Shown here in pieces: positions 1 to 8,370 of a stretch of DNA of 64,000 nucleotides. The notes below the pieces were generated by a model. That model had not been told where the DNA came from, ran no database searches, and was given only the letters and a program-made list of their open reading frames with translations. A program made the translations under genes and the position numbers. How positions within the stretch are numbered: the stretch's first letter is position 1; each line of letters opens with the position of its first letter. The DNA is from Stenotrophomonas sp. BIO128-Bstrain (GTDB lineage: Bacteria; Pseudomonadota; Gammaproteobacteria; Xanthomonadales; Xanthomonadaceae): positions 2,294,001 to 2,358,000 of the forward strand of contig NZ_CP124620.1 in assembly GCF_030128875.1 (NCBI RefSeq). Direction: 5' to 3'.

Positions 1-1439
1 TCGGTACCCAGGTACAGGGTCGGGTTGGCGACCGACTCGCGGTTCGAGTTCAGACCGCCGAAACCGATCAGGATCGCCGGAGTACCCGGAGCCGACGGAT
101 TGCGGATGGCCGAGTAATCGCGGTAGCTGGCCTTGATTTCGGTCGAGAAGTTGTCGCTCCAGTCGCTGAACAGCTGGCCGACGTAGGACTCGATCTTCTT
201 GTCGTGCTGGTACCAGTACGAGCTGATCGAGGCACCGGTGGTCTGGCCGTAGCCGTTGATGCGCAGCTTGTCCTGCTCCAGCTTGCTGTAGCGGAAGCTC
301 GCACGCTGATTGTCGGTGATGTTCCAGTCCAGCTTCAGCGCGTACTCTTCGAGGTTGGTGTCCGAAGCGGCGTCGTAGCTGCCCGCCGACACGCCATAGC
401 GCTCCTGGAAGATCTGCTGGGCCTGCGCGATCTGGGCATCGGTGATGGTACCGGCGCCGATGGCGCTGCCGGCGATGTCGGCGCCCGGGGCGGACTGCTC
501 GAACTTCTCATAGTTGGCGAAGAAGAACAGCTTGTCCTTCACCAGCGGGCCACCCAGCGTGAAGCCGTAGGTCTTCTCGTCTTCGAAACCGTTGAACTTG
601 CCGCCACCCGGGTTGTCACCGAACCAGCTGCCGTCACGCATGTAGCCGTAGACCGAGCCGTGGAACTCATTGGTACCCGACTTGGTCACGGCATCAACCA
701 CAGCGCCGGTGGCGCCGGTGATGGTGATGTCGTAGCTGGACAGGTCGACGTTGATGGCTTCGATGGCTTCCATCGAAACCGGCTGGCGACGGGTCGGGAA
801 GCTGTTGCCTTCCAGGCCAAAGGTGTCGCTGGCGGACACGCCATCGATACGGACGGCGTTGTAGCGCGGGTTCTGGCCGCCGGCGCTGATGCTGCCCGAA
901 GCCCGGTCAACGAAAGCGACGCGCGGGTCCAGGCGCATCATGTCCTGGATGTTGCCGCCGACGGACGGCATGGCTTCGATCGTTTCCTGGCTGATCGACG
1001 TGCCCGAGCCCATCTTGGTGGCGCTGAACACTTCCGAGCCTGCGGCCACGGCGGTGACCTGCACGGCATCGAGGTTCGTTGCAGCGAGGTCGCCGGTCAG
1101 TGCCGCATTGACGGTACCGATCTGGTTGACGCCGAGGTACACACCCTCTTCCGTCTTGGTGCCTTCACCCGGCTTGTTGATGGTGATGGTGTACGGACCA
1201 CCCACGCGCAGGCCGCGCGCGTTGTAACGACCCGATGCATCGGTCGTGGCGCGGCTGACGGTGCCCGACTCGGTGTGCGTGATGGTGACTTCTGCACCGA
1301 CGACAGGCGCGCCTGCAGCCGACGTGACCTGACCGCCCACACCGGAAGAGGTGCTCTGGGCGAAGGCGGGAGCGGCGGCAAGTGCAGCCACGAGACCAAG
1401 CGTGAGCTTGGACATCCGGAGACAACGGGAGTGGGTCAT
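1..1439 (-). CDS. Oar-like TonB-dependent receptor, 5' part
   Basis: Outer-membrane receptor of the Oar/carboxypeptidase-regulatory type. About 479 N-terminal residues are visible and the gene runs off the window. A signal peptide ends at AFAQ (about residue 28). A carboxypeptidase-like beta-sandwich (about 30-110) follows, then a plug domain with the phrase NPRYNAVRIDGVSASDTFGL. The beta-barrel begins at about 240. Such proteins are common in xanthomonads; the ligand cannot be told from sequence. An ATG eight codons further in (at 1415) is an equally good start, as neither has a strong Shine-Dalgarno sequence. It is separated from the SDR gene by about 400 bases carrying repeats. Confidence 0.9.
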   Translation of the reverse strand, partial: MTHSRCLRMSKLTLGLVAALAAAPAFAQSTSSGVGGQVTSAAGAPVVGAEVTITHTESGTVSRATTDASGRYNARGLRVGGPYTITINKPGEGTKTEEGVYLGVNQIGTVNAALTGDLAATNLDAVQVTAVAAGSEVFSATKMGSGTSISQETIEAMPSVGGNIQDMMRLDPRVAFVDRASGSISAGGQNPRYNAVRIDGVSASDTFGLEGNSFPTRRQPVSMEAIEAINVDLSSYDITITGATGAVVDAVTKSGTNEFHGSVYGYMRDGSWFGDNPGGGKFNGFEDEKTYGFTLGGPLVKDKLFFFANYEKFEQSAPGADIAGSAIGAGTITDAQIAQAQQIFQERYGVSAGSYDAASDTNLEEYALKLDWNITDNQRASFRYSKLEQDKLRINGYGQTTGASISSYWYQHDKKIESYVGQLFSDWSDNFSTEIKASYRDYSAIRNPSAPGTPAILIGFGGLNSNRESVANPTLYLGT

Positions 1440-1564
1440 TGGGGAGTAGCCTCGATGCGAGATTGGCGATGGCGGAGAAAAAAACGCGCCCAAGCAGCCT
1501 TGCTGGCGGCTGACTGGACTTTTATCTGGGTTCCCTAGCCGCGAGCTGGTTTCAGCCGCAACGG

Positions 1565-1582
1565 TTAACACTAGATTAACAC
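1565..1582. promoter_or_regulatory. TTAACAC direct repeat, 11-base spacing
   Basis: Two identical TTAACAC heptamers start one helical turn apart, upstream of the Oar-like receptor gene. This spacing suits a dimeric or tandem-binding regulator on one DNA face. No regulator is identified. Confidence 0.3.
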
Positions 1583-1732
1583 GATAGCCTCGGATTGTGA
1601 CGGTTTGGCGACAAAACACACGCCATCACAACGGGATCATGACGCCATCTTCACATTTGATTGTGACCGGCTGAATGCGGGCTACTGAGGGCCTCAGCGG
1701 TGTCCGGTTGGCGTTCTGCGGGTTGGCTGGGG

Positions 1733-1757
1733 AGCCGGCCAGCGTCCGGCACTACCC
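1733..1757 (-). repeat. SMAG/REP-type palindrome (GTAG head)
   Basis: On the minus strand it reads GTAG-TGCCGGACGCTGGCCGGC, the GTAG-headed imperfect palindrome typical of Stenotrophomonas. It lies in the gap between the Oar-like receptor and the SDR gene. Confidence 0.75.
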
Positions 1758-1760
1758 ATA

Positions 1761-1820
1761 AGGAGCCCGGGGCAACGTTTAGGAGGCCCGGGGCACATTC
1801 AGGAGGCTCTGGGCAGGTTC
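1761..1820. repeat. Three tandem 20-base repeats
   Basis: Units at 1761, 1781 and 1801 share the core AGGAG-x-CC-x-GGGCA and end in TTT or TTC. The array directly follows a SMAG element and stops about 30 bases from the 3' end of the SDR gene. Confidence 0.75.
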
Positions 1821-1847
1821 GCGCCAGCGGCCACGCCTTTGCCGCGC

Positions 1848-2588
1848 TCAGGCGTCGAGAATCTGGCCGCGATACGCCGCGCCGGCAGCGGACAACAGCA
1901 GGACCGCGGCGGCGGCACACTCGGCCGGGTCACGGGCGGTGCGGTCCTCATCCAGCGAGAACGCACGCGCGCGCAGGGCCGTGCGCATCGGGCCCGGCTG
2001 CAGGCCACTGACCCGGACCGGGCTGCGGCCGAGTTCGTCATGCAGCGATGCGATCAGCCCACGCAGGCCGTGCTGGGCGGCGCCATAGCCCCCCCAATAG
2101 GCCTGCCCCACCCGTGCCGGGTCGTCCACGGTGAACACCAGCGCGGCATCGTCGCTCTGGCGCAGCAGCGGCAGGCAGGCCTGGGCCAGCCAGGCCGGCG
2201 CGGTCAGGTTCACGTGCACGGCGCGGGCGAAGGCGGCCGGGTCAGCCAGCTCGAACGGGGTCAGCCCGGCGAAATCGGCCGCACAGTAGAGCACCCCATC
2301 CAGGTGGCCAAGTTCGGATTGCAGGCGTTCGGCCAGGGTCGCGTAATCGTCGGGGGTAGCCCCTTCCAGATCCAGCGGATACAGCAGCGGCTCGGGACCG
2401 GCCGCCTCGACGGCGGCATAGACGCGATCCAGGCGGCGCGGTTTGCGCCCCAGCAGGACCACGGTTGCCCCGGCCTGCGCGCAGGCCACGGCCACGGCGC
2501 TGCCAAAGCCTCCCCCGGCCCCGGCGATGAGAATGACGCGATCGGCGAGCGATCCGGTCCCGACCACCACGGACGGGACCGCGCTCAC
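1848..2588 (-). CDS. SDR-family protein, YciK-like, altered active site
   Basis: A 246-residue Rossmann-fold short-chain dehydrogenase/reductase-like protein. The start is a GTG whose first bases overlap the stop of the glutaredoxin gene (GTGA at 2585-2588), so the two are translationally coupled. The cofactor glycine motif GAGGGFGS is intact near residue 20 and the NLTAP segment is present. The usual YxxxK catalytic motif reads YGAAQ, so the lysine is glutamine. The expected serine about 13 residues upstream is also not seen (FTVDD instead). It may be a weak enzyme or a non-catalytic cofactor-binding protein. Family membership is clear; function is not. Confidence 0.85.
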   Translation of the reverse strand: MSAVPSVVVGTGSLADRVILIAGAGGGFGSAVAVACAQAGATVVLLGRKPRRLDRVYAAVEAAGPEPLLYPLDLEGATPDDYATLAERLQSELGHLDGVLYCAADFAGLTPFELADPAAFARAVHVNLTAPAWLAQACLPLLRQSDDAALVFTVDDPARVGQAYWGGYGAAQHGLRGLIASLHDELGRSPVRVSGLQPGPMRTALRARAFSLDEDRTARDPAECAAAAVLLLSAAGAAYRGQILDA

Positions 2589-2896
2589 GGCTGGGAGGCC
2601 TCTTCGACGATCCGCTTGAGCTCGCCGGATTCGAACAGCTCCAGCACGATGTCGCAGCCACCGATCAGCTCGCCGTGGATGAACAGCTGCGGGAAGGTCG
2701 GCAGGTTGGAGAAGCGCGGCAGGTTGGCGCGGATCTCGGGTTCTTCCAGCACGTTGACCGTGCGCAGCGCGATCGCGCCGGCGGCCATCAATGCCTGGAT
2801 GGCACGGCTGGAAAAGCCGCACATGGGATATTGCGGAGTGCCCTTCATGAACAACACGAGGGGGTAACGTTCGACTTCGGACTGGATCTGCTGCAT
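2585..2896 (-). CDS. grxD: Grx4-type monothiol glutaredoxin
   Basis: A monothiol glutaredoxin of about 103 residues. It keeps the CGFS active site in the context PQYPMCGFSS, the WP-like substrate patch as LPTFPQLFI, and the GG-C-D glutathione-binding segment GGCDIV. Grx4 proteins bind and transfer 2Fe-2S clusters in the cytoplasm. The ATG at 2896 is chosen here; a GTG at 2905 is better spaced from the purine-rich GGGAGAG at about 2911-2917 and may be the true start. It is followed by the overlapping SDR gene. Confidence 0.88.
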   Translation of the reverse strand: MQQIQSEVERYPLVLFMKGTPQYPMCGFSSRAIQALMAAGAIALRTVNVLEEPEIRANLPRFSNLPTFPQLFIHGELIGGCDIVLELFESGELKRIVEEASQP

Positions 2897-3067
2897 CACC
2901 GCCACAACGACTCTCCCTCCAATGGGACAACCCGGCCTCACCGGTCGGATAGACTTCCCTGGCCGCCATTGTATGCCCTACCTTCGCGTGGTGGGCACCC
3001 TGCCATCGGCCACACTGATGCCGATCCGTGATCGCGCGGCGCTTTCCCTTCCCAATCTGTCGTGCCC

Positions 3068-3649
3068 ATGCCCCTCGAACTGCCTCGCCTCCCCTACGAC
3101 CGCACCGCCCTGCAACCCCACCTGTCGGCGCAGACGCTGGACCTGCATCACGGGCGGCACCTGCGCGGCTATCTGGACACGGTCAACGCACGTATCGAAG
3201 GCACGGAACTGGCCGAGCTCCCGCTGGAGGACATCGTCCGCCAGAGCCAGGGCAGCCTGTTCGATGCCGCGGCCCAGGCCTGGAACCACCAGTTCTATTT
3301 CCACTGCCTGCACCCGCGCGCCGGTGGCGAGCCGCAGGGTCGGCTGGGCGAACTGGTGACCCGTCATTTCGGCGATGCCAAACGGCTGCGCGAGGCGTTC
3401 GACCGGGCGGCATTGAGCCTGTTCGGCTCGGGCTGGGTGTGGCTGGTACAGCATCCCAACGGCGCGCTGGCGATCCAGGTGACGCGCAATGCGGGCACGC
3501 CGCTGACCGGCGAGAGCACCCCGCTGCTGGCCTGCGATGTGTGGGAGCACGCGTATTACACCGACTACCAGAATGAGCGCGCGCGCTATCTGGAGGCGTT
3601 CTGGAAACTGGTGAACTGGGACTTCGTTACCGCGCAGCTGCGCGACTGA
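3068..3649 (+). CDS. sodB: Superoxide dismutase, Fe type
   Basis: Cytoplasmic Fe-type superoxide dismutase of 193 residues (195 if the GTG at 3062 is used). The four metal ligands are recognisable: His27 in DLHHGRH, His in AQAWNHQFYF, and Asp and His in DVWEHAYY. The Gln of AAQAWNH is typical of the iron enzyme. The first helix departs from the usual HYGKHHQTY, reading HHGRHLRGY, so some second-shell residues differ while the conserved Tyr stays. The N-terminus matches the family best from MPLELPRLPY. No clear ribosome-binding site is visible. Confidence 0.9.
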   Translation: MPLELPRLPYDRTALQPHLSAQTLDLHHGRHLRGYLDTVNARIEGTELAELPLEDIVRQSQGSLFDAAAQAWNHQFYFHCLHPRAGGEPQGRLGELVTRHFGDAKRLREAFDRAALSLFGSGWVWLVQHPNGALAIQVTRNAGTPLTGESTPLLACDVWEHAYYTDYQNERARYLEAFWKLVNWDFVTAQLRD

Positions 3650-3698
3650 TGCCCGGCAGCGCACGGCCGTTGGTCGTGCGTCCCGGTCACCCTGGCAG

Positions 3699-3768
3699 GT
3701 AGTGCCGGCCGCTGGCCGGCTCCCCTTGTACCTTGCACCGCCAGCGCCGGCCAGCGGCCGGCACTACC
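3699..3768. repeat. SMAG/REP inverted dimer
   Basis: Two GTAG-TGCCGGCC..GGCCGGC palindromes face each other (3699-3722 and 3746-3768). They can fold into one long hairpin between the convergent sodB and purK genes and may act as a transcript end or stabiliser. Confidence 0.85.
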
Positions 3769-3774
3769 GGACCT

Positions 3775-4923
3775 CTAACCGCGAAGGATCTCGATCACCG
3801 GCGCGACCTGCTCGCCGCGATCAAGCTGCCCACCGACGCGTTCCAATGCATCGGCCAGCACCGCCGCATCGTCATCACGCAGCGTGGCATGGCCAACCTT
3901 GCGCCCGTCCCGGGACTGCTTGCCGTAATCGTGCCAATGGCCGCTGGCCTGGGCGAGCACGGCGTTGGCCTCCGGCATCTGCCCGATCCAGTTGAGCATG
4001 CAGGCATGACCCAGCATGCGCGTATCGCCCAGCGGCAGGCCCAGCACGGCGCGCAGGTGGTTTTCGAACTGCGAGGTCTCGCTGCCTTCGATGGTCCAGT
4101 GGCCGGAGTTGTGCACGCGCGGGGCCATCTCGTTGGCCAGCAGCTCATCGCCACGGCAGAACAGCTCCAGCGCGAACACGCCGACATAGTCCAGCCGCTC
4201 GGCCAGGGTGCGCGCGTAGCCGATGGCCGCCTCGTGCTGCGCCGCTGAAAGCTGCGCCGGGGCCAGGCTGGCCGAGAGCACGCCGTTGACGTGCCAGTTG
4301 CCGGTGATCGGCCAGGCGCGGAACTCGCCGTCCTGCGCCCGTACCGCCACCACGCTGACCTCGCGATCGAAGGCGACGAAACCCTCCAGGATCAGGCCGG
4401 TCTTTTCGACCTGGCTGCCGAGGGTGTCCCAGGCCGCGTCGATATCGGCGGCGCTGCGGATCCGGAACTGGCCCTTGCCGTCATAGCCCAGGCGGCGGGT
4501 CTTGATGATGCAGGGCATGCCGAACTCGGCGACCTTGGCGGCCAGTTCGTCACGGCTGCGGATATCGGCGAAGGCTGGCAGCGGGATGCCCAGCGACTGG
4601 AACAGGGTCTTCTCGCTGAGCCGATCCTGGGCCACGGCCAGCGCATCCGGACGGGGATGCACGGGCACGCGCTCGGCCAGGAACTTGGCGCTGCGCGCCG
4701 GCACGTTCTCGAAATCGAAAGTCACCACGTCCACGCGGGCGGCGAACGCAGCCAGAGCGGCCTCATCGTCGAACGCGGCCACCTGCAGCGGTGCCACCTG
4801 AACACCACAGGCATCGGCGGCCGGATCGAACAGCTCAAAGCGCAGCCCCATCGGCGCACCGGCCAAGACCATCATGCGGGCGAGCTGACCGCCGCCCAGA
4901 ATGCCAACGGTCCTGACGCTCAT
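3775..4923 (-). CDS. purK: 5-(carboxyamino)imidazole ribonucleotide synthase
   Basis: ATP-grasp enzyme of de novo purine synthesis. It converts AIR, bicarbonate and ATP to N5-CAIR. The 382 residues begin with the nucleotide-binding [12 protein letters not shown] and include the ATP-grasp segments [14 protein letters not shown] (central) and [14 protein letters not shown] (metal/phosphate site), in the expected order and length. The ATG overlaps the purE stop by four bases (ATGA at 4920-4923), giving a coupled purE-purK operon. Its 3' end is within ten bases of a SMAG dimer. Confidence 0.97.
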   Translation of the reverse strand: MSVRTVGILGGGQLARMMVLAGAPMGLRFELFDPAADACGVQVAPLQVAAFDDEAALAAFAARVDVVTFDFENVPARSAKFLAERVPVHPRPDALAVAQDRLSEKTLFQSLGIPLPAFADIRSRDELAAKVAEFGMPCIIKTRRLGYDGKGQFRIRSAADIDAAWDTLGSQVEKTGLILEGFVAFDREVSVVAVRAQDGEFRAWPITGNWHVNGVLSASLAPAQLSAAQHEAAIGYARTLAERLDYVGVFALELFCRGDELLANEMAPRVHNSGHWTIEGSETSQFENHLRAVLGLPLGDTRMLGHACMLNWIGQMPEANAVLAQASGHWHDYGKQSRDGRKVGHATLRDDDAAVLADALERVGGQLDRGEQVAPVIEILRG

Positions 4924-5423
4924 TGACGCGGGTCGTCGTGGGCCATGACGTCTTCGGTCTGGCGGGCGCGGAAGGCCTCCAGCGCCTCGCCGATCGCCGG
5001 CTGGTCCGAGGCCAGCATCGCCGCGGCGAACAGCGCCGCGTTGGAGGCCCCGGCGTTGCCGATGGCGAAGGTGGCGACCGGGATGCCGGCCGGCATCTGT
5101 ACGATCGAGAGCAGCGAATCCATGCCGTTCAGGGCCTTGGACTGCACCGGCACGCCCAGCACCGGCACGGCGGTCTTGGCGGCGATCATGCCCGGCAGGT
5201 GCGCGGCCCCGCCGGCACCGGCGATGATCGCGCGCAGGCCACGCTGGCCCGCCTGCTCGGCGTAGGTGAACAGCACGTCCGGCGTGCGGTGCGCCGAGAC
5301 CACTTTCACTTCATAGGGAACACCCAGCGAATCCAGCTTCTGGGCGGCGTGCTGCATGGTTTCCCAATCCGAGCGGGAACCCATGACGATGCCGACGAGC
5401 GGCGCGGTTTGGTTGAGGGTCAT
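4920..5423 (-). CDS. purE: N5-CAIR mutase (class I PurE)
   Basis: Cytoplasmic mutase that moves the carboxylate of N5-CAIR to give CAIR, the step after PurK. The 167-residue protein has the GSRSDWETM phosphate loop, SAHRTPD, and [14 protein letters not shown], all diagnostic of class I PurE. It is the first gene of purEK. A -10-like TAGAAT (minus strand, 5449-5454) lies about 25 bases upstream. Only 59 bases separate it from the divergent Trm112-like gene, so both promoters share this gap. Confidence 0.97.
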   Translation of the reverse strand: MTLNQTAPLVGIVMGSRSDWETMQHAAQKLDSLGVPYEVKVVSAHRTPDVLFTYAEQAGQRGLRAIIAGAGGAAHLPGMIAAKTAVPVLGVPVQSKALNGMDSLLSIVQMPAGIPVATFAIGNAGASNAALFAAAMLASDQPAIGEALEAFRARQTEDVMAHDDPRQ

Positions 5424-5482
5424 TGGCCGTCACCTGCCTTAAAGACGTATTCTAGCCGTCTTCCACGCAAGACGAAGAATCC

Positions 5483-5752
5483 ATGGATCGCAAGCTGCTC
5501 GACCTCCTGTGCTCGCCCGATACGCGCCAGCCCCTGTCCCTGCTCGATGCCACCGGCCTGGACGCGCTCAACCGCGCGATCGGCAGCGGCGCCGTGCTCA
5601 AGGCCGATGGCAGCCCGCAGGCGCAGACGCTGCGCGAGGCCCTGCTGACCCGCGACCGCAAGCAGGTGTTCCGCGTGGACGATGGCATCCCGGTGCTACT
5701 GGCCGAAGAGGCCATTGCCACCGCCCAGATCGCCGATTTCCCGGAAAAATGA
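5483..5752 (+). CDS. Trm112-like protein (UPF0434 type)
   Basis: Small protein of 89 residues starting MDRKLLDLLCSPDTRQPL, the hallmark of bacterial Trm112/YcaR-like proteins. The second cysteine pair is missing, as is usual in bacterial members. Family members are thought to be methyltransferase partners, but the bacterial role is poorly defined. Its stop overlaps the nadC start by four bases (ATGA), so it is co-translated with nadC. Confidence 0.85.
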   Translation: MDRKLLDLLCSPDTRQPLSLLDATGLDALNRAIGSGAVLKADGSPQAQTLREALLTRDRKQVFRVDDGIPVLLAEEAIATAQIADFPEK

Positions 5753-6606
5753 GCCACCTCCCCGTGCCGGCCCCCGAGGCCGCCCTGGTGGCCGCCGATG
5801 TGGCCCGTGCACTGGCCGAGGACATCGGCAGCGGTGATGTCACCGCCGCCCTGCTCCCGGACCGCCCCGATACTGCTTACCTGCTGTGCAAGCAGGACGC
5901 GGTGATCGCCGGCCGCCCCTGGTTCGATGCGACCCACAAGGCGCTGGATCCGCAGGTGCGGATCGACTGGCGCGTGGCCGAGGGCGACCGTGTCGCCGCC
6001 GGCACCGTGCTGGCCCTCCTGCAGGGCCGCAACCGCAGCCTGGTGAGCGCCGAACGCACTTCGCTGAATTTCCTGCAGACCCTGTCGGGCACGGCGACCA
6101 CCACCGCGCAGTACGTCGCGGCGGTGGCCGGCACCGGCGCGCGGATCCTGGACACCCGCAAGACGCTGCCCGGGCTGCGCGTCGCGCAGAAGTACGCGGT
6201 GCGCTGTGGCGGCGGTGACAACCACCGCCTGGGCCTGTTCGACACGGTCATGCTCAAGGAAAACCACATCCGCGCCGCGGGCTCGCTGACCGCGGCGGTG
6301 CAGGCTGCGCGCGTGCAGTGGCCGGCGTTGCCGCTGGTGGTCGAGGTTGAAGACCTGGACCAGCTGCGCGAGGCGCTGGAGGTGGGCTGCACCCGCATCC
6401 TGATCGATGACTTCGATGCCGCCACCCGGCGCGAGGCCGTGCGCATCGCGGCCGGGCGGATTCCGCTGGAAGTCTCCGGCAGCGTCGGCCTGGACGGGCT
6501 GCGCGCGATTGCCGAAGACGGCGTGGACTGCATCTCCATCGGTGGGCTGACCAAGCACGTGCAGGCGATCGACCTGTCGTTGAAACTGGGCCCGCCCCCC
6601 AGCTGA
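5749..6606 (+). CDS. nadC: Nicotinate-nucleotide pyrophosphorylase (carboxylating)
   Basis: Quinolinate phosphoribosyltransferase of NAD synthesis, 285 residues. Diagnostic segments appear in order: ERTSLNFLQTLSGTAT, DTRKTLPGLR-QKYAV, GGGDNHRLGLFD, LKENHI, VEVE and the C-terminal GGLTKHVQAIDLSLKL. The ATG overlaps the preceding stop by four bases. This start gives the usual length of the family. Confidence 0.97.
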   Translation: MSHLPVPAPEAALVAADVARALAEDIGSGDVTAALLPDRPDTAYLLCKQDAVIAGRPWFDATHKALDPQVRIDWRVAEGDRVAAGTVLALLQGRNRSLVSAERTSLNFLQTLSGTATTTAQYVAAVAGTGARILDTRKTLPGLRVAQKYAVRCGGGDNHRLGLFDTVMLKENHIRAAGSLTAAVQAARVQWPALPLVVEVEDLDQLREALEVGCTRILIDDFDAATRREAVRIAAGRIPLEVSGSVGLDGLRAIAEDGVDCISIGGLTKHVQAIDLSLKLGPPPS

Positions 6607-6701
6607 AGCGCGTGCGGATCCACGGGCGATGCCTCCCCGCTTTCACGGTATGGGCAGATGCGGTCTGCGAGGCTGCGTCTGCCCCCATCTGGAATGCACG
6701 C

Positions 6702-7751
6702 ATGCGCTGCCTGCCGCTTCTCGCCTGCCTGTCTCCCCTGCTCGCGCTGCTGCCGCTCCAGGCATCCGCAGCCGAGGTCTGCGATGTGCCACCGCGCTTC
6801 GGGCTCAGCCCGGTGGCGATCAACATCGTCCGAACTGCCTGCACTGAACATCGCCTCTGGTATCGGCCCTTCATCGACCGCGATGGACGCGCGGCCAGCC
6901 TGAGCGTCACCGAAGCCGAGGACGTCCACCTGGCCGACAACGGCCTGGTCGCCTGGCAGCGCGTGGTCGGCTACTGGCGGCAGAGCGGCACGTTGTCGCC
7001 GATGGGGAGCCAACCCGGCGCATCGAGCTGCATGGCCCCGCCGGGTACGCGCTATACCGATACCGATTGCCGTGCTTTCCTGATCGACAACCCATGGTCG
7101 GCGGCCTTCATCTCATGGGTGATGACCCGCGCCTCGGTACCCGGCTTTACCCGTTCGCCCCGACACATCGACTATATCCGGGCCGCCTTCCAGAACAGTG
7201 GTCCGTACCGCATGGCCGATCCCGCGCAGGAGAAGCCTGCACCCGGCGACCTGCTGTGCTACCTCCGCGACCGGCGTGAAACGCTGAGCTACAGCGGCCT
7301 GGTCCAGTCGCTGTCCAACGGCTCGGTCACGCACTGGAAATCGCACTGCGAAGTGGTCATCGCGGCCAACATGGGCGGTGACCGCACGCTGTATCTGATC
7401 GGCGGCAACGTCATGAACACCGTGGCGATGCGCAAGCTCTCGCTGGACCGCAGTGGCCGGATCGAGCTGCCGCCGGCGAAAGCCACGGCGAGCGACGGCA
7501 TGGACCTGGGCTGCACGCCCGGCCGCGAAGAGGAGTGCAGCTTCAATCGCCAGGATTGGGCCGCCCTGCTGAAACTGGTGGCCACCGCGCCCGCGCCGAT
7601 GCCGACGGTCACCCCGGACCCGGTGACCCCGCCCGCTGCCGGTACTGGTGCCACGGCACCGCCGATGGCATCGCCGGCTTCCCAGGCACCGATGCGGGCC
7701 CCCACCGTGGTGCCGCCCCGCCCGCCGGTCCCGCCACCCCGCACACCCTGA
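6702..7751 (+). CDS. DUF2272 domain secreted protein
   Basis: Predicted exported protein of about 349 residues. The start at 6702 is chosen because MRCLPLLACLSPLLALL-PLQASA then forms a clean signal peptide; the frame is open further upstream. The central region has the PWSAAFISWVMTRASV and H-x2-YI-x2-A segments typical of DUF2272, a family with an NlpC/P60-like or CHAP-like appearance, and several cysteines (CMAPP, CRAF, CYL, CEVV) that could form disulfides. The last 60 residues are Pro/Ala-rich and likely disordered. Catalytic activity is not established. It follows nadC closely on the same strand. Confidence 0.75.
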   Translation: MRCLPLLACLSPLLALLPLQASAAEVCDVPPRFGLSPVAINIVRTACTEHRLWYRPFIDRDGRAASLSVTEAEDVHLADNGLVAWQRVVGYWRQSGTLSPMGSQPGASSCMAPPGTRYTDTDCRAFLIDNPWSAAFISWVMTRASVPGFTRSPRHIDYIRAAFQNSGPYRMADPAQEKPAPGDLLCYLRDRRETLSYSGLVQSLSNGSVTHWKSHCEVVIAANMGGDRTLYLIGGNVMNTVAMRKLSLDRSGRIELPPAKATASDGMDLGCTPGREEECSFNRQDWAALLKLVATAPAPMPTVTPDPVTPPAAGTGATAPPMASPASQAPMRAPTVVPPRPPVPPPRTP

Positions 7752-7835
7752 TCATGATCAGGCGCATGGCTTGATCCGCGCCGCGTTCGTCGCCATCTTG
7801 GAGTCACCGACCTCCCTGACCGCGCCGAGTCACCG

Positions 7836-8192
7836 ATGCCCAGTTTGATCCTGTTGATGATTGCCGGCGCGTTCGCCTACGCCTTCTGGAATTCCTCGCG
7901 TGCCGCCGCCGAACGCGCCGGCGTGCTCGGGCGCAACGCCTGCCGCGCAGCCGACGTGCAGTGGCTGGACCAGAGCGTGCATGCCACCGGCCTGCGCGTA
8001 TGCCGCAAGGACAATGGCTGGCTGGGCTGGGAGCGCACCTTCAAGTTCGAGTACTCGCACGATGGCGTGGACCGCCACAGCGGGCGCATGGTGCTGCGCG
8101 GCGATCAGCTGATCACCTTCGTGGGGCCGTCGGCGGCGCGGATCAGCGAGATCCGGCGCGATATCGATACCCGCGACGCCGAAGACGTCTGA
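7836..8192 (+). CDS. DUF3301 domain protein
   Basis: A 118-residue protein with one N-terminal membrane segment (LILLMIAGAFAYAFW) followed by a soluble domain containing RVCRKDNGWLGWERTFKFEYS. This pattern is typical of DUF3301 proteins of gammaproteobacteria. Likely an inner-membrane-anchored small protein; function unknown. It is followed by three SMAG elements. Confidence 0.75.
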   Translation: MPSLILLMIAGAFAYAFWNSSRAAAERAGVLGRNACRAADVQWLDQSVHATGLRVCRKDNGWLGWERTFKFEYSHDGVDRHSGRMVLRGDQLITFVGPSAARISEIRRDIDTRDAEDV

Positions 8193-8197
8193 CCCCG

Positions 8198-8333
8198 GTA
8201 GAGCCGACCGTTGGTCGGCTGCGGTTGGCCGTGGCCGTCAATGGGCGTGGAGAGCAGCCGACCAACGGTCGGCTCTACCGGGTCGTTGCCGTTGATGGGC
8301 GCGGAGAGCAGCCGACCAACGGTCGGCTCTACC
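8198..8333. repeat. Cluster of three SMAG palindromes
   Basis: One element is in plus orientation (8198-8222), followed by two in minus orientation (8254-8279 and 8308-8333) that sit in near-identical 54-base units, i.e. a local tandem duplication. The core is GTAG-AGCCGACCGTTGGTCGGC. It lies between the convergent DUF3301 and sspB genes. Confidence 0.85.
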
Positions 8334-8335
8334 CA

Positions 8336-8362
8336 TGAAAATGGCCGCCTTGCGGCGGCCAT
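8336..8362 (-). terminator. Rho-independent terminator of sspB
   Basis: On the minus strand a GC-rich stem (ATGGCCGCC / GGCGGCCAT with a short loop, 8341-8361) is followed by TTTT, about 10 bases after the sspB stop codon. Confidence 0.8.
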
Positions 8363-8370
8363 CGTCTGTC

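Larger units (their letters stand above)
1440..1847. other. 408-base intergenic region with short repeats
   Basis: No credible gene here. It contains the likely promoter of the Oar-like receptor (minus strand), two TTAACAC direct repeats 11 bases apart (1565-1571 and 1576-1582), an everted TCACA-N6-TGTGA pair (1651-1666), one SMAG-type half palindrome (1733-1757) and three tandem 20-base units (1761-1820). Confidence 0.6.
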
